NCBI GenBank assembly: GCA_965243635.1 | Contig: OZ251574.1 | Coordinates: 806,001-870,000, forward strand | Direction of reading: 5' to 3' | DNA length: 64,000 bases | Source of the DNA: Rs1 sp000416275 | GTDB lineage: Bacteria; Pseudomonadota; Gammaproteobacteria; Pseudomonadales; Balneatricaceae | Shown: piece by piece, positions 1-9,370 of the stretch | How the letters are laid out: each line of letters opens with the position of its first letter | Position numbering within the stretch: the stretch's first letter is position 1 | Program-made: the position numbers and the translations under genes | Notes under the pieces: generated by a model | The model's database searches: none | The model's input: the letters and a program-made list of their open reading frames with translations, nothing else | Told to the model about the DNA's origin: nothing

Positions 1-347
1 CATTCTCACAGCTAACCAAAAAAGAAGCGTTGATGCGTCAACGTGAAATGGAAAAGCTAGAGCGTTCAATCGGTGGTATCAAGGAAATGGGCGGTCTACC
101 TGACGCATTGTTCGTTATTGATGTTGACCACGAGCGTATAGCTATCAATGAGGCAAACAAGCTAGGTATCCCAGTAATTGGTGTCGTCGATACTAACAGC
201 AACCCAGATGGCGTTGATTATGTGATTCCTGGTAACGATGACGCTCTGCGTGCGATCCAGATTTATGTAGGTTCAATGGCTGATGCGTGTACTGAAGGCG
301 CTGAAGTTGCAGCTGGCGACAAAAGCGAGTTTGTTGAAGTTAAATAA
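1..347 (+). CDS. rpsB: 30S ribosomal protein S2, C-terminal part
   Basis: Structural protein of the small ribosomal subunit, needed for S1 binding. The reading frame is open from base 3, so the start lies outside the window; about 114 residues are visible. The visible part contains the family blocks KKEALMRQRE, GGLPDALFVIDVDHE, EANKLGIPVIGVVDTNSNP and VIPGNDDALRAI, which match bacterial S2 throughout. It ends in an acidic tail, as in enterobacterial S2. tsf follows after a hairpin terminator, the usual rpsB-tsf order. Confidence 0.97.
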   Translation, partial: FSQLTKKEALMRQREMEKLERSIGGIKEMGGLPDALFVIDVDHERIAINEANKLGIPVIGVVDTNSNPDGVDYVIPGNDDALRAIQIYVGSMADACTEGAEVAAGDKSEFVEVK

Positions 348-398
348 ACAACTATCTGTTTGTTTGTTGTAGCAAATTTTGAATATTTATAGAAAAAT

Positions 399-421
399 GG
401 GAGCCTCGCTCCCGTTTTTTT
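399..421 (+). terminator. Hairpin terminator/attenuator between rpsB and tsf
   Basis: GGGAGC-CTC-GCTCCC stem followed by a run of seven T. It lies 52 bp after the rpsB stop and 36 bp before tsf, the position of the known rpsB-tsf attenuator, so it probably sets the S2:EF-Ts ratio by partial termination. Confidence 0.85.
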
Positions 422-456
422 GAATGTTGATTGAGTGCAATCAAAGGGGTAAGAAA

Positions 457-1314
457 ATGGCTGTTTCAGCTAAGTTAGTTAAAGAATTACGTGATCGTAC
501 TGGTCTAGGTATGATGGAGTGCAAAAAAGCACTTAAAGCAGTTGACGGTGATGTGGATAAGGCAATTGAAGAATTGCGTAAAACATCGGGCATGAAAGCG
601 GCTAAAAAAGCGGGTCGTACTGCTGCCGACGGTATTGTTTTGGCCAAAGTTTCTGAAGATGGTACTTATGCGGTGATAGTGGAAGTTAACTCTGAAACTG
701 ACTTTGCGGCACGTGAAGAAAACTTTCTAAATTTTGCGCAGGCAGTAACGGATGCGGCTTTTGCTGCTAAAACTGCTGATGTTGCGGTGGTCATGACTGA
801 AGAAATGGTCGTGGTACGTGATGCTTTAGTGCAAAAAATTGGTGAAAACGTTAGCTTGCGACGTATTACTCTGGTTGAAGGAGAGTGTATCGGCGCTTAC
901 GTTCACTCCAACAAGCGTATCGCTTCACTAGTTTCTGTCTCGGGAGCTAATCAAGAAGTGGCTAGAGATGTGGCTATGCACGTCAGTGCGACTAACCCAC
1001 GTGTCGTTAATAAAGAAGACATGGCAGCAGCTGAAGTTGAGCAGGAAAAAGCGATTATCATGGCTCAGCCTGATATGGCTAGCAAGCCTGTTGAGATCGC
1101 TGAGAAAATGGTGATCGGTCGTATCAGTAAGTTTCTTGCTGAAAACAGTTTAGTTGAGCAGGCGTTCGTTAAAAATCCTGAGCAAAAAGTTGGTCAAATG
1201 GTAAAAGCTGCCGGTGGCTCTGTGGTTAGTTTCGTACGCCTAGAAGTCGGCGAAGGTATTGAAGTCAAAGAAGTTGATTTCGCAACGGAAGTAGCAGCTC
1301 AGCTTAAAAGCTGA
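457..1314 (+). CDS. tsf: Elongation factor Ts
   Basis: Guanine nucleotide exchange factor that releases GDP from EF-Tu in the cytoplasm. The start is set at the ATG preceded by AAGGGG; it gives MAVSAKLVKELRDRTGLGMMECKKAL, the normal EF-Ts N-terminus, and 285 residues, the usual length. An upstream in-frame ATG at 424 lies almost on the terminator and is disfavoured. The UBA-like N-terminal domain, the EF-Tu contact block TDFAAREENF (about residue 80) and the C-terminal dimerisation region are all present. A strong terminator follows the stop. Confidence 0.97.
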   Translation: MAVSAKLVKELRDRTGLGMMECKKALKAVDGDVDKAIEELRKTSGMKAAKKAGRTAADGIVLAKVSEDGTYAVIVEVNSETDFAAREENFLNFAQAVTDAAFAAKTADVAVVMTEEMVVVRDALVQKIGENVSLRRITLVEGECIGAYVHSNKRIASLVSVSGANQEVARDVAMHVSATNPRVVNKEDMAAAEVEQEKAIIMAQPDMASKPVEIAEKMVIGRISKFLAENSLVEQAFVKNPEQKVGQMVKAAGGSVVSFVRLEVGEGIEVKEVDFATEVAAQLKS

Positions 1315-1330
1315 TAATTGCTGTAATTTC

Positions 1331-1367
1331 AAGCGCATGTGGCTATTATAGCGACATGCGCTTTTTT
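1331..1367 (+). terminator. Rho-independent terminator after tsf
   Basis: AAGCGCATGT and ACATGCGCTT form a 10-bp stem around a 13-nt loop, followed by a T run. It closes the rpsB-tsf unit. Confidence 0.92.
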
Positions 1368-1636
1368 GTATCTGTCGTGTCGGTAATTCTGTGATTGTGG
1401 AGGCGATAGGATCCTGATTCGGCCGTGGATGAAGCGAGGTGAAGACCGATCTATAGCGACATAAGATGTGCAGCGTACTGCTTAGTGCGATGAGTTTTTT
1501 AGCGTTAGCTTATGTTGAAATGGTCGGTTGCTTGTTTGTTCGCAGCGGGGGCGGATGTTAAGCAATGTGTGTTTAGAGCTTGTCCACGACGCAGTGGTTG
1601 TGTGATGAGTTTGGTGAGTATAACTGGAGAAATTAA
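1368..1636. other. Intergenic region upstream of pyrH
   Basis: About 270 bp with no convincing reading frame. It should hold the promoter for the pyrH-frr-uppS run because a terminator precedes it, but I could not pick out a convincing -35/-10 pair. A GGAG ribosome site lies just before pyrH. Confidence 0.5.
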
Positions 1637-2401
1637 ATGCCTACTGCAACTAATAAAAAGCTATCTCAATACAAGAGAATACTACTGAAACTCAGTGGTG
1701 AAGCGCTTACAGGTAAAGAAACCTTTGGTATCGATCCCAAAGTTTTAGATAGAATGTCATTAGAAATAGGTCAGTTGATTGGCATTGGTGTGCAGGTAGG
1801 TATTGTTATTGGTGGTGGTAATTTATTTAGAGGGGCTGCGCTAAGTGCCAATGGCTTAGATCGTGTGACGGGTGATCATATGGGGATGCTGGCGACAGTG
1901 ATGAACTCTTTGGCGCTACGTGATTCGCTGGAGCGTGCCAATATTACCACTCGTGTAATGTCTGCCATTCCAATGAGTGGCGTAGTCGATCATTACGATA
2001 GACGGCATGCCATGCGTTACTTAGGTCAGGGAGATGTGGTAATCTTCGCGGCAGGTACAGGTAACCCGTTTTTCACCACAGATTCTGCAGCTTGTTTAAG
2101 AGGTATAGAAGTTGAAGCAGATGTTGTTTTAAAGGCAACTAAGGTGGACGGTGTGTATACCGCTGATCCTATGAAAGATGCATCAGCCAAGCGCTACTTG
2201 CACTTAGGCTATGATGAGTTGTTAGAGAAGCAGTTGCAGGTTATGGATTTGACAGCTATCTGTTTGACCAGAGATCACAGTATGCCGATTAGAGTGTTCA
2301 ATATGAATAAGCCGGGCGCGTTAGTTGGTTTAGTCATGGGTAGTGATGAAGGGACTTTAATCAGCGACGAAGAATATACAGGAGAAAAGTATGCTGAATG
2401 A
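1637..2401 (+). CDS. pyrH: UMP kinase
   Basis: Phosphorylates UMP to UDP with ATP; a cytoplasmic hexamer in pyrimidine nucleotide synthesis. Amino acid kinase fold: RILLKLSGEAL near the N-terminus, the glycine-rich VIGGGNLFRGAAL, DHMGMLATVMNSLALRD (UMP site), GTGNPFFTTDSAACLRG and KATKVDGVYTADP. At 254 residues it is slightly longer than the E. coli enzyme, with about ten extra polar residues at the start. GGAG lies 7 nt before the ATG. Its last 11 bases overlap frr, which suggests translational coupling. Confidence 0.97.
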   Translation: MPTATNKKLSQYKRILLKLSGEALTGKETFGIDPKVLDRMSLEIGQLIGIGVQVGIVIGGGNLFRGAALSANGLDRVTGDHMGMLATVMNSLALRDSLERANITTRVMSAIPMSGVVDHYDRRHAMRYLGQGDVVIFAAGTGNPFFTTDSAACLRGIEVEADVVLKATKVDGVYTADPMKDASAKRYLHLGYDELLEKQLQVMDLTAICLTRDHSMPIRVFNMNKPGALVGLVMGSDEGTLISDEEYTGEKYAE

Positions 2402-2948
2402 GATTATACAAGAAACTGAAGAGCGGATGCATAAAAGTACCGCGGCCTTGGTTGACAACTTTAAAAAAATACGAACTGGGCGTGCCCATCCTAGTATATT
2501 GGATACAGTGACTGTTGATTACTACGGCTCGCAAGTGCCGCTGTCTCAAGTGGCGAACATCTCGGTAGAAGATGCGCGAACGTTGGCGATAGTTCCCTGG
2601 GAAAAGCCAATGGTGCCTGAAATTGAGAAGGCGATCATGAAATCGTCGCTGGGATTGAATCCTGCGACATCAGGTGAGAGAATTCGCGTGCCAATGCCTG
2701 CACTGACGCAAGAGACCCGTAAAGGCTTTATTCGTCAAGCTAGGGCGGAAGCGGAAAATGCTAAAGTGTCAGTTAGAAATGCACGCCGTGACGCCAATAC
2801 TTATATAAAAGATTTACTGAAAGAGAAAGAGATTTCAGAGGACGAAGATCGTAAGACTCAAGATAAAGTGCAGCAGTTGACCAATAAATTTGTCGCTGAG
2901 ATTGATGCGCTGCTTGAGAAAAAAGAAACGGATTTGATGGAAATATAA
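2391..2948 (+). CDS. frr: Ribosome recycling factor
   Basis: With EF-G, splits the post-termination ribosome. 185 residues, the exact family length. The N-terminal helix (MLNEIIQETEERMHKS), the KIRTGRAHPSILD motif, the small beta domain (VDYYGSQVPLSQVANI) and the long C-terminal helices with RQARAEAENAKVSVRNARRDAN are all present. Its ATG lies inside the last codons of pyrH and GGAG lies within pyrH, so the two are probably translated together. The gene after it is uppS; the dxr gene found here in enterobacteria is absent. Confidence 0.97.
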   Translation: MLNEIIQETEERMHKSTAALVDNFKKIRTGRAHPSILDTVTVDYYGSQVPLSQVANISVEDARTLAIVPWEKPMVPEIEKAIMKSSLGLNPATSGERIRVPMPALTQETRKGFIRQARAEAENAKVSVRNARRDANTYIKDLLKEKEISEDEDRKTQDKVQQLTNKFVAEIDALLEKKETDLMEI

Positions 2949-2993
2949 GGGTCGTAGTCATCTTGTTTACAAGGTGGCTCACCTTCTTAGATT

Positions 2994-3749
2994 ATGAATT
3001 TAAAAGATGATTTGAACTTTTCTGAAAATGAGACTATGCCTCGTCATATTGCCATAATAATGGATGGTAATAACCGCTGGGCTAAAAAACGTTTTCTGCC
3101 CAGTCTTGCCGGACACAAGTCAGCGGTTAAAAGTGTCCGCAGCGTGATAGAAGGCTGTGTTGAACTGGGGGTAGAGTCGCTGAGTTTGTTTGCCTTTAGC
3201 ACCGAGAATTGGAAACGGCCCGCGCTGGAAGTCAAAGGTTTGATGGAGCTGTTCGGGATTGCCTTAGACAGAGAAACTAAAAAACTGAACAAGCACAATA
3301 TACGCTTAAAAGTGATTGGCGACAAAAGTCGTTTTAGCGCTTCGCTGCAGGCGCGGATTAAAAAAGCAGAAGAGTTAACGCAAGGCAACAGTGGTTTAAA
3401 GCTCAATATAGCGGCTAATTACGGTGGCCAGTGGGATATAACCCAGGCGGCGAAGCAGTTCGCCCTAGATTGCGTGGCGGGCAAATGCACTCCGGATGAC
3501 CTAGATGAATCGCTGTTTAATCAATACGTCAGTTTGGCGGACCAAGCGAAGCCAGATCTGTGTATTCGCACCGGAGGAGAGAGCCGGATTAGTAACTTTT
3601 TGGTGTGGCAAATGGCCTATACAGAGTATCATTTCGTTGACTGTCTCTGGCCAGACTTCGATAAAAAAAATCTACTGGTAGCGATTAAAGATTTTACTAG
3701 TAGGGAAAGGCGGTTCGGCAGAACAAGTGAGCAATTAGAGGAAAAGTAG
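2994..3749 (+). CDS. uppS: Isoprenyl (undecaprenyl) diphosphate synthase
   Basis: Cis-prenyltransferase that extends farnesyl-PP with eight isopentenyl-PP units to the C55 lipid carrier of peptidoglycan and O-antigen synthesis. IAIIMDGNNRWAKKR carries the catalytic Asp and the diphosphate-binding residues; LSLFAFSTENWKRP and RTGGESRISNFLVWQMAY-TEYHF are the other family blocks. 251 residues is normal. The ATG at 2994 gives an 11-14 residue lead like other UppS proteins, with no strong ribosome site; an ATG at 3036 is the alternative. It needs IPP, which is notable because dxr, ispD and ispF are missing from their usual places in this window. Confidence 0.96.
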   Translation: MNLKDDLNFSENETMPRHIAIIMDGNNRWAKKRFLPSLAGHKSAVKSVRSVIEGCVELGVESLSLFAFSTENWKRPALEVKGLMELFGIALDRETKKLNKHNIRLKVIGDKSRFSASLQARIKKAEELTQGNSGLKLNIAANYGGQWDITQAAKQFALDCVAGKCTPDDLDESLFNQYVSLADQAKPDLCIRTGGESRISNFLVWQMAYTEYHFVDCLWPDFDKKNLLVAIKDFTSRERRFGRTSEQLEEK

Positions 3750-3750
3750 A

Positions 3751-4563
3751 GTGCTTAAACAAAGAATAATAACAGCATGTATCTTAGCGACCACCGTGCT
3801 CTTTGGGATTTTTTTATTGCCTTTAACTGGAGTCGCTATATTTGTTGCACTGGTGATGTTGATAGGGGCTTGGGAGTGGGGACCGTTTTTAGGCATCCGA
3901 AATTTCGCTGGTAGAACAGCATTAATCGCAGGCGTCGCCGCGCTGTTGGCGGTTATTTGGTTGGTGTTTTTTGAGCGGGCGATGGTCGTCGTTATGCCGC
4001 TGGTAATCGTGGTTTGGATGGCTGCTTTTTTCTGGGTGAAAAACTATCCGAACAAAGGGCTGTGGAATAATAAAATCGTCGGTTTAACACTGTGTCTGGT
4101 GTTGTTAAGCACCACTTGGTGGAGCCTGCTGCAGTTAAAAGTAATGCCGATGGGCAATAGTTGGCTACTGTTGGTACTGCTGTTGGTTTGGGCGGCAGAT
4201 ATTGGTGCCTATGTGGCGGGAAAGAATTTTGGGCAGCGAAAACTAGCACCCAATGTCAGTCCGGGAAAAACCGTTGAAGGCTTTGTTGGAGGAGTTGTAG
4301 CGGCTTCTGTTACCGCGCTAGTGTTCGCCCTAGTGCAAGATTTGCCGAGTAGTCAAATGCTCTATTTGCTGGTTCTAGGGGCACTAATTTCTATGGTGTC
4401 TGTCTTAGGTGACTTGTTAGAGAGCATGATGAAGCGCAATGCCGATTTGAAAGACAGTGGTTCACTCTTGCCTGGACACGGTGGTGTCTTAGATAGAATA
4501 GATAGTTTGCTAGCAGCGGCACCGCTGTTTTTAATTGGTTTACAATGGCTGCCGGTGGCTTAA
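3751..4563 (+). CDS. cdsA: Phosphatidate cytidylyltransferase
   Basis: Inner-membrane enzyme making CDP-diacylglycerol from phosphatidic acid and CTP, the branch point of phospholipid synthesis. It starts with GTG one base after uppS. The sequence is almost entirely hydrophobic segments (about eight). The C-terminal signature SMMKRNADLKDSG...LPGHGGVLDRIDS, which holds the metal-binding acidic residues, is complete. 270 residues, family length. Its TAA stop directly abuts the rseP start. Confidence 0.96.
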   Translation: MLKQRIITACILATTVLFGIFLLPLTGVAIFVALVMLIGAWEWGPFLGIRNFAGRTALIAGVAALLAVIWLVFFERAMVVVMPLVIVVWMAAFFWVKNYPNKGLWNNKIVGLTLCLVLLSTTWWSLLQLKVMPMGNSWLLLVLLLVWAADIGAYVAGKNFGQRKLAPNVSPGKTVEGFVGGVVAASVTALVFALVQDLPSSQMLYLLVLGALISMVSVLGDLLESMMKRNADLKDSGSLLPGHGGVLDRIDSLLAAAPLFLIGLQWLPVA

Positions 4564-5928
4564 TTGGATTTTATTCAAACAGTAGTAGCATTTGTTGTCA
4601 CATTGGGAATATTGGTCACTATCCACGAGTGGGGGCATTTTATTGTCGCCAGATTATGCGGTGTAAAGGTGCTGAGATTTTCGGTGGGATTTGGTAAAAT
4701 ATTTTACTCTCGAATCGATAGACAAGGTACCGAGTTTGCGCTGGCGTTAATACCTTTAGGTGGCTACGTTAAAATGCTTGATGAGCGTGAAGGTGAAGTG
4801 CCTGAAGCACAAAAAAATCAAGCTTTCAATAATAAAAATGTCTACCAGAGAATAGCGATTGTAGCGGCGGGGCCGATAGTTAATTTGGTGTTTGCGGTCT
4901 TGGCCTACTGGCTGCTATTTGTCAGTGGTGTTAGCACGGTTGTACCCGTTATTGGTTCAGTGGTAAAAGATTCGATAGCTGAATATGCTCAATTGCCGAT
5001 ACAGGGTGAAATAGTCGCCATTGATGGTCAGCCAACCGCCTCCTGGCAAGAAGTTAATTTAGCGTTGGCGCGGCGTATTGGTGATTCAGGTGTGCTGCGA
5101 TTGCAAATTAAGGGTGGTGAACTAGCCGAGGCGAATCATCTAGGTAATTATAGTCTCAATTTACAGAGTTGGAATTTTGATTTAGAAAAGCAGAGTCCGA
5201 TTAGCGCTATTGGAATAAAACCTTTTAGGCCGGAAATTGCGCCAGTGCTAGGTGCTGTTTCTGTAGGAGGTAGAGCCGAAAAAGCCGGTCTGCTCAGCCA
5301 AGATCTGGTAGTTAGTATCTCCGGATCAAAAATAGAAACTTGGTATCATTTGGTTGAAAAAGTGCAATCATCTCCAGAGCAATCTCTAATTTTTAAGGTG
5401 TTGCGAAGTGACTCAATATTAGAAATTCCTATTACTCCCGCAGGAAAAACGCTAGAATCTGGTCGGATCATTGGTTTGGTCGGTGTGGGAGTTCAGCCGC
5501 CGCAGTGGCCGCGAGAGATGCTTCGAAATAATCAACTGGGTGTTATAGATGGGCTGGTAGCGGCGACTAATAAAACCTGGAAAATGATTAGTTTGACCTT
5601 GGGCTCGATTAAAAAAATGTTGATTGGAATTATTTCGGTTAAAAACTTGAGCGGTCCAATTACTATCGCTAAAGTGGCTAGCCAAAGCGCTGAATCAGGT
5701 TTTGAAGCGTATATTAGCTTCTTAGCGTATTTAAGTATTAGTCTCGGCGTGTTGAATTTGTTACCTATCCCCATGTTGGATGGTGGGCATTTGTTTTATT
5801 ATATGATCGAAATTATTAAAGGTAAGCCTGTTTCAGAGCAAGTGCAGGGCATAGGTTTAAGAATAGGTATGGCGTTGTTGTTCGGTATGATGGCGATCGC
5901 AATGTTTAATGATGTTATGAGATTGTAA
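4564..5928 (+). CDS. rseP: RIP metalloprotease, sigma-E regulator
   Basis: Site-2 intramembrane protease that cleaves the anti-sigma factor RseA within the membrane and clears signal-peptide remnants. HEWGH near residue 22 in the first membrane segment gives two zinc ligands, and LPIPMLDGGH in a late segment gives the Asp ligand. Two periplasmic PDZ domains lie between (roughly 115-220 and 225-310). The start is a TTG immediately after the cdsA stop; it gives the normal N-terminus. In pseudomonads dxr lies exactly between cdsA and rseP; here the gap is zero. Confidence 0.95.
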   Translation: MDFIQTVVAFVVTLGILVTIHEWGHFIVARLCGVKVLRFSVGFGKIFYSRIDRQGTEFALALIPLGGYVKMLDEREGEVPEAQKNQAFNNKNVYQRIAIVAAGPIVNLVFAVLAYWLLFVSGVSTVVPVIGSVVKDSIAEYAQLPIQGEIVAIDGQPTASWQEVNLALARRIGDSGVLRLQIKGGELAEANHLGNYSLNLQSWNFDLEKQSPISAIGIKPFRPEIAPVLGAVSVGGRAEKAGLLSQDLVVSISGSKIETWYHLVEKVQSSPEQSLIFKVLRSDSILEIPITPAGKTLESGRIIGLVGVGVQPPQWPREMLRNNQLGVIDGLVAATNKTWKMISLTLGSIKKMLIGIISVKNLSGPITIAKVASQSAESGFEAYISFLAYLSISLGVLNLLPIPMLDGGHLFYYMIEIIKGKPVSEQVQGIGLRIGMALLFGMMAIAMFNDVMRL

Positions 5929-5985
5929 CTAATTAATTCAGTGAGTACTGAATTTTGATCGACTTATTAAATGAAGAAGGGTTTC

Positions 5986-8304
5986 ATGAAAAAACAGTTA
6001 GGGTTATTAATCGGATTTTTGTTTTGGGCTAATATTGCAGCCGCCGCATTTCCGGCCTTTAAAGTGCAGGATATACGCCTTGAAGGGATGCAGCATATTG
6101 AACCAGGTTTAGTCTTTCGAAACTTTCCAATTACAGCGGGAGATATCGTTACTCAGCCTTCATTAAGTGCGGCAGTTAAAAGATTGTACCGCTCGGGATA
6201 TTTTCAAAATATTGAAATTGATCAAGATGGTCAGATTTTAATTCTTAAAATTATTGAGCGCCCCGCTGTCAGTAAAATACGAATTAAAGGCAATAAAGTT
6301 TTAAAGACCGATGTGTTGATAGAGGGATTGAAAAATTCCGGATTGAAAGAAGGTGTGGTTTTTAAACGCTCAGCGATAGAGAAAATTAAAACTGAGCTGA
6401 AAAATGTCTATGCATCACAGGGGCGATACAACGCGATCGTCGATATAAAGGTCGAGGCGATTAGCGGTAATCGGGTGGCAGTTAATGTAGATATTACAGA
6501 GGGAAGAATCGCCAAAATAAACCACATTAATATTATTGGTAACAATGTATACGCTAATGAAGAGTTAACTGAGCTGTTTCAGTCACGATTGCCCTCTATG
6601 TGGTCTTGGTTCAGTAAAGATGACCGCTATTCTAGGGAGCGTCTTTTAGCAGATATCGAAACGATGCGCTCGTATTATCTTGACCGTGGCTACATTAACT
6701 TCAAAGTGGAATCTACCCAAGTTTCAATTTCACCAGATAAAAGAAGTGTGTTCATTAGTATCAATATTGTGGAAGGTGATAAATTCCGTATTGGCAAGTT
6801 GAATGTTAAAGGTGAATTGGTTGTTTCAGAGGAGAGTTTAAGGAAGGTCATTAAACTTAAGACTGGCGATACATTTTCCCGTCAGAGATTGAGCGCTTCT
6901 CGCGAGGCGATGATTGAAGTGCTGGGTAACAGCGGTTATATGTTTGCCGATATTCAACCTAATCCTAATAAAGTTGACGAGGCTACCGTAGACATAGATT
7001 TTTATATCAGACCGGGAAAGCGTACTTACGTTAGACGTATCAATATCCGGGGCAATGAAAAAACTGCTGATTTAGTGATTCGTAGGCAGCTGAAACAAAT
7101 GGAATCTGCGATTGCCTCCAGTGGTAAAATCAAAAAATCTAAAGAGACTTTAGATCGCTCTGGATATTTTTCTCAAGTTGATATTGCCACCACGCCAGTG
7201 GCCGGAACCGATGATCAAATAGATGTTGAACTGACTGTTCAAGAGCAGTCATCTGGTAATTTTACCGCCAGTGTAGGATTTTCACAAAGTGAAAAATTGA
7301 TTCTAGATTTTGGCATATCACAAGATAACTTTCTCGGTTCTGGTAATCGGGTCAGTGCCAATTTTTCACAATCTGATGTTAAGCAGCAAATTAGATTTGA
7401 CTACACCAATCCATTTTATACTGTAGATGGGGTGAGTCGTGGTTTTGATGTGTTTTATCGTAAAGAAGATTTCGATGAAAACTCCTCCAGTAAATACAAA
7501 ATTGATGAGTATGGTGCGGGTGTGACTTTTGGCTATCCGATTAATGAATATCAAAGGTTGGCCGTAAGATTTGGTGCTGAGAACATAAAGGTAACGCCAA
7601 ATAATCTTACCAGTGTAGAAGTGAAAAGTTACATTCTAAATAACGGTAAAAAATTCACCAATACGAATGCGACTTTCTACTGGAATGAAAATCGGATGAA
7701 TCGCAATATATTCCCGACTAAGGGGCGTAAACAAAGTGTTAGTTTAGAGGTTTCTATTCCCGGCAGTGATTTGAGTTACTATCGACTTAGCTATAACGGC
7801 TCGTGGATAAAGCCGTTTAGTGAAGATGAAAAGTGGTTGATTGGAGCGAGGGGAAAACTCGCCTACGCGAATACATTAGGCGATAAAGATTTCCCTTTCT
7901 TTAAAAACTATTTCGCGGGTGGTATAGGGTCAATGCGTGGCGTGTCGTCAAACTCACTGGGGCCAAAAGATAGTTTAAGAGACTCTATTGGTGGTAATGT
8001 GATGGTGACTGGTGGTGTTGACGTAGTTTTTCCAATGATTGGCATCGATGATCCTAAAAAATATCGCACTTCACTGTTCTTAGACTTTGGTGGAATATAT
8101 GCGACAGATTGCATAGCGGGAGACCCTGCTAAGTCGGTCTGTAATCAAGGGATTAAATTTGACGATCTGAAATACTCGGCAGGTTTAGGATTTACCTGGT
8201 TAACTCCACTAGGTCCTCTTACCTTCTCCTATGCTAAATTATTGAATAAGAAAGCAGGCGATGAAGAAAAGAGCTTTGATTTCACATTGGGCGGTACTTT
8301 TTAA
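5986..8304 (+). CDS. bamA: Outer membrane protein assembly factor BamA
   Basis: Core of the BAM complex that folds beta-barrels into the outer membrane. The chosen ATG follows GAAGGG at good spacing and starts a clear signal peptide (MKKQLGLLIGFLFWANIAAAA); an ATG at 5971 would add five residues. Five POTRA domains follow (about residues 25-420), then a 16-strand barrel ending in Phe. The loop-6 motif normally written VRGF is MRGV here, keeping the essential Arg. skp (ompH), normally next, is absent: lpxD begins 22 bp later. Confidence 0.96.
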   Translation: MKKQLGLLIGFLFWANIAAAAFPAFKVQDIRLEGMQHIEPGLVFRNFPITAGDIVTQPSLSAAVKRLYRSGYFQNIEIDQDGQILILKIIERPAVSKIRIKGNKVLKTDVLIEGLKNSGLKEGVVFKRSAIEKIKTELKNVYASQGRYNAIVDIKVEAISGNRVAVNVDITEGRIAKINHINIIGNNVYANEELTELFQSRLPSMWSWFSKDDRYSRERLLADIETMRSYYLDRGYINFKVESTQVSISPDKRSVFISINIVEGDKFRIGKLNVKGELVVSEESLRKVIKLKTGDTFSRQRLSASREAMIEVLGNSGYMFADIQPNPNKVDEATVDIDFYIRPGKRTYVRRINIRGNEKTADLVIRRQLKQMESAIASSGKIKKSKETLDRSGYFSQVDIATTPVAGTDDQIDVELTVQEQSSGNFTASVGFSQSEKLILDFGISQDNFLGSGNRVSANFSQSDVKQQIRFDYTNPFYTVDGVSRGFDVFYRKEDFDENSSSKYKIDEYGAGVTFGYPINEYQRLAVRFGAENIKVTPNNLTSVEVKSYILNNGKKFTNTNATFYWNENRMNRNIFPTKGRKQSVSLEVSIPGSDLSYYRLSYNGSWIKPFSEDEKWLIGARGKLAYANTLGDKDFPFFKNYFAGGIGSMRGVSSNSLGPKDSLRDSIGGNVMVTGGVDVVFPMIGIDDPKKYRTSLFLDFGGIYATDCIAGDPAKSVCNQGIKFDDLKYSAGLGFTWLTPLGPLTFSYAKLLNKKAGDEEKSFDFTLGGTF

Positions 8305-8326
8305 TTGATACGAATCGAGGATCAAT

Positions 8327-9370
8327 GTGTATAGCGTCTCGCAGATAGCCATCTTTTTAGAGGGTGAAATATTCGGCGACGTCAATGCTAGAGTCAAACG
8401 ACTTTCCCCTTTAGATCAAGCGATTGAAGGGGATATTAGTTTTTGTGCGCAAGCTAAATTTATTAGTGGCTTGTCTGCCAGTAAAGCCTCCGTTGTTTTA
8501 GTAAAAAAGCAACACCAGCAACAAGTAACAACTACCGCGATTGTGGTCAATGATCCATATCTAGCATTCGCTCAGCTCAGTCAGTGGTTTGATTGGCGGG
8601 CACCTGTGGTATCGGGTCAAGCGGCCAACGTTTGCGTGTCCAAGTCAGCTAAAATCTCTGCTACCGCTCAAATTTGTCATGGAGCGGTGATCGGTGACCA
8701 TGTTATTATTCAAGATGCTTGTTATATAGGTCCCAATACAGTGTTAGGTAACGACTGTATTGTTGGTGCCAACAGTCGCCTTGAAGCTAACGTCACTTTA
8801 TATCAAGATGTGCATGTCGGAGAAAACTGTATCCTTCACTCCGGCGCTGTTATCGGTGCCGATGGTTTTGGTTTTGCTAAAAAAAACCAAGGTTGGCAAA
8901 AAATCTATCAACTGGCAGGTGTGCGAATTGGCAGTGATGTTGAAATCGGTGCCTGCACCACCATCGACCGTGGGGCGCTGTCTCACACCGTCATAGGTAA
9001 TGGCGTCAAATTAGATAATCAAGTGCAAATTGCGCACAATGTGGTTTTAGGTGACTACACCGCTATCGCCGGCTGTACAGCGATTGCTGGGAGCACATCG
9101 ATTGGTGATAACTGTACTATTGCCGGTATGTCGGGTGTTACCGGTCACTTAGATATAGCGGCGGGGACTCATATAACAGCGATGAGTTTAGTCAGTCGCT
9201 CTATCAAAGAAGCGGGTGTTTACTCCTCGGGTACCGGTGTTGAGAAACATCAAAGTTGGAAAAAAAATGTGGTTAGGTTTCGCAGTTTAGATGCAATGGC
9301 TAGACGCATAAAAATTTTAGAAAAAGAGATGCAGCAGCATACGACAATAATGGAACAAGGCAAAAAATAA
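8327..9370 (+). CDS. lpxD: UDP-3-O-(3-hydroxyacyl)glucosamine N-acyltransferase
   Basis: Adds the second acyl chain from acyl-ACP to the glucosamine of the lipid A precursor. GTG start (an overlapping ATG at 8325 is out of frame). An N-terminal uridine-binding domain (about residues 1-100) precedes a left-handed beta-helix of hexapeptide repeats, with the catalytic His in QIAHNVVLGDYTAIAGC. A short C-terminal helix ends the protein. 347 residues, as expected. Its last base is the first base of the fabZ start codon. Confidence 0.96.
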   Translation: MYSVSQIAIFLEGEIFGDVNARVKRLSPLDQAIEGDISFCAQAKFISGLSASKASVVLVKKQHQQQVTTTAIVVNDPYLAFAQLSQWFDWRAPVVSGQAANVCVSKSAKISATAQICHGAVIGDHVIIQDACYIGPNTVLGNDCIVGANSRLEANVTLYQDVHVGENCILHSGAVIGADGFGFAKKNQGWQKIYQLAGVRIGSDVEIGACTTIDRGALSHTVIGNGVKLDNQVQIAHNVVLGDYTAIAGCTAIAGSTSIGDNCTIAGMSGVTGHLDIAAGTHITAMSLVSRSIKEAGVYSSGTGVEKHQSWKKNVVRFRSLDAMARRIKILEKEMQQHTTIMEQGKK

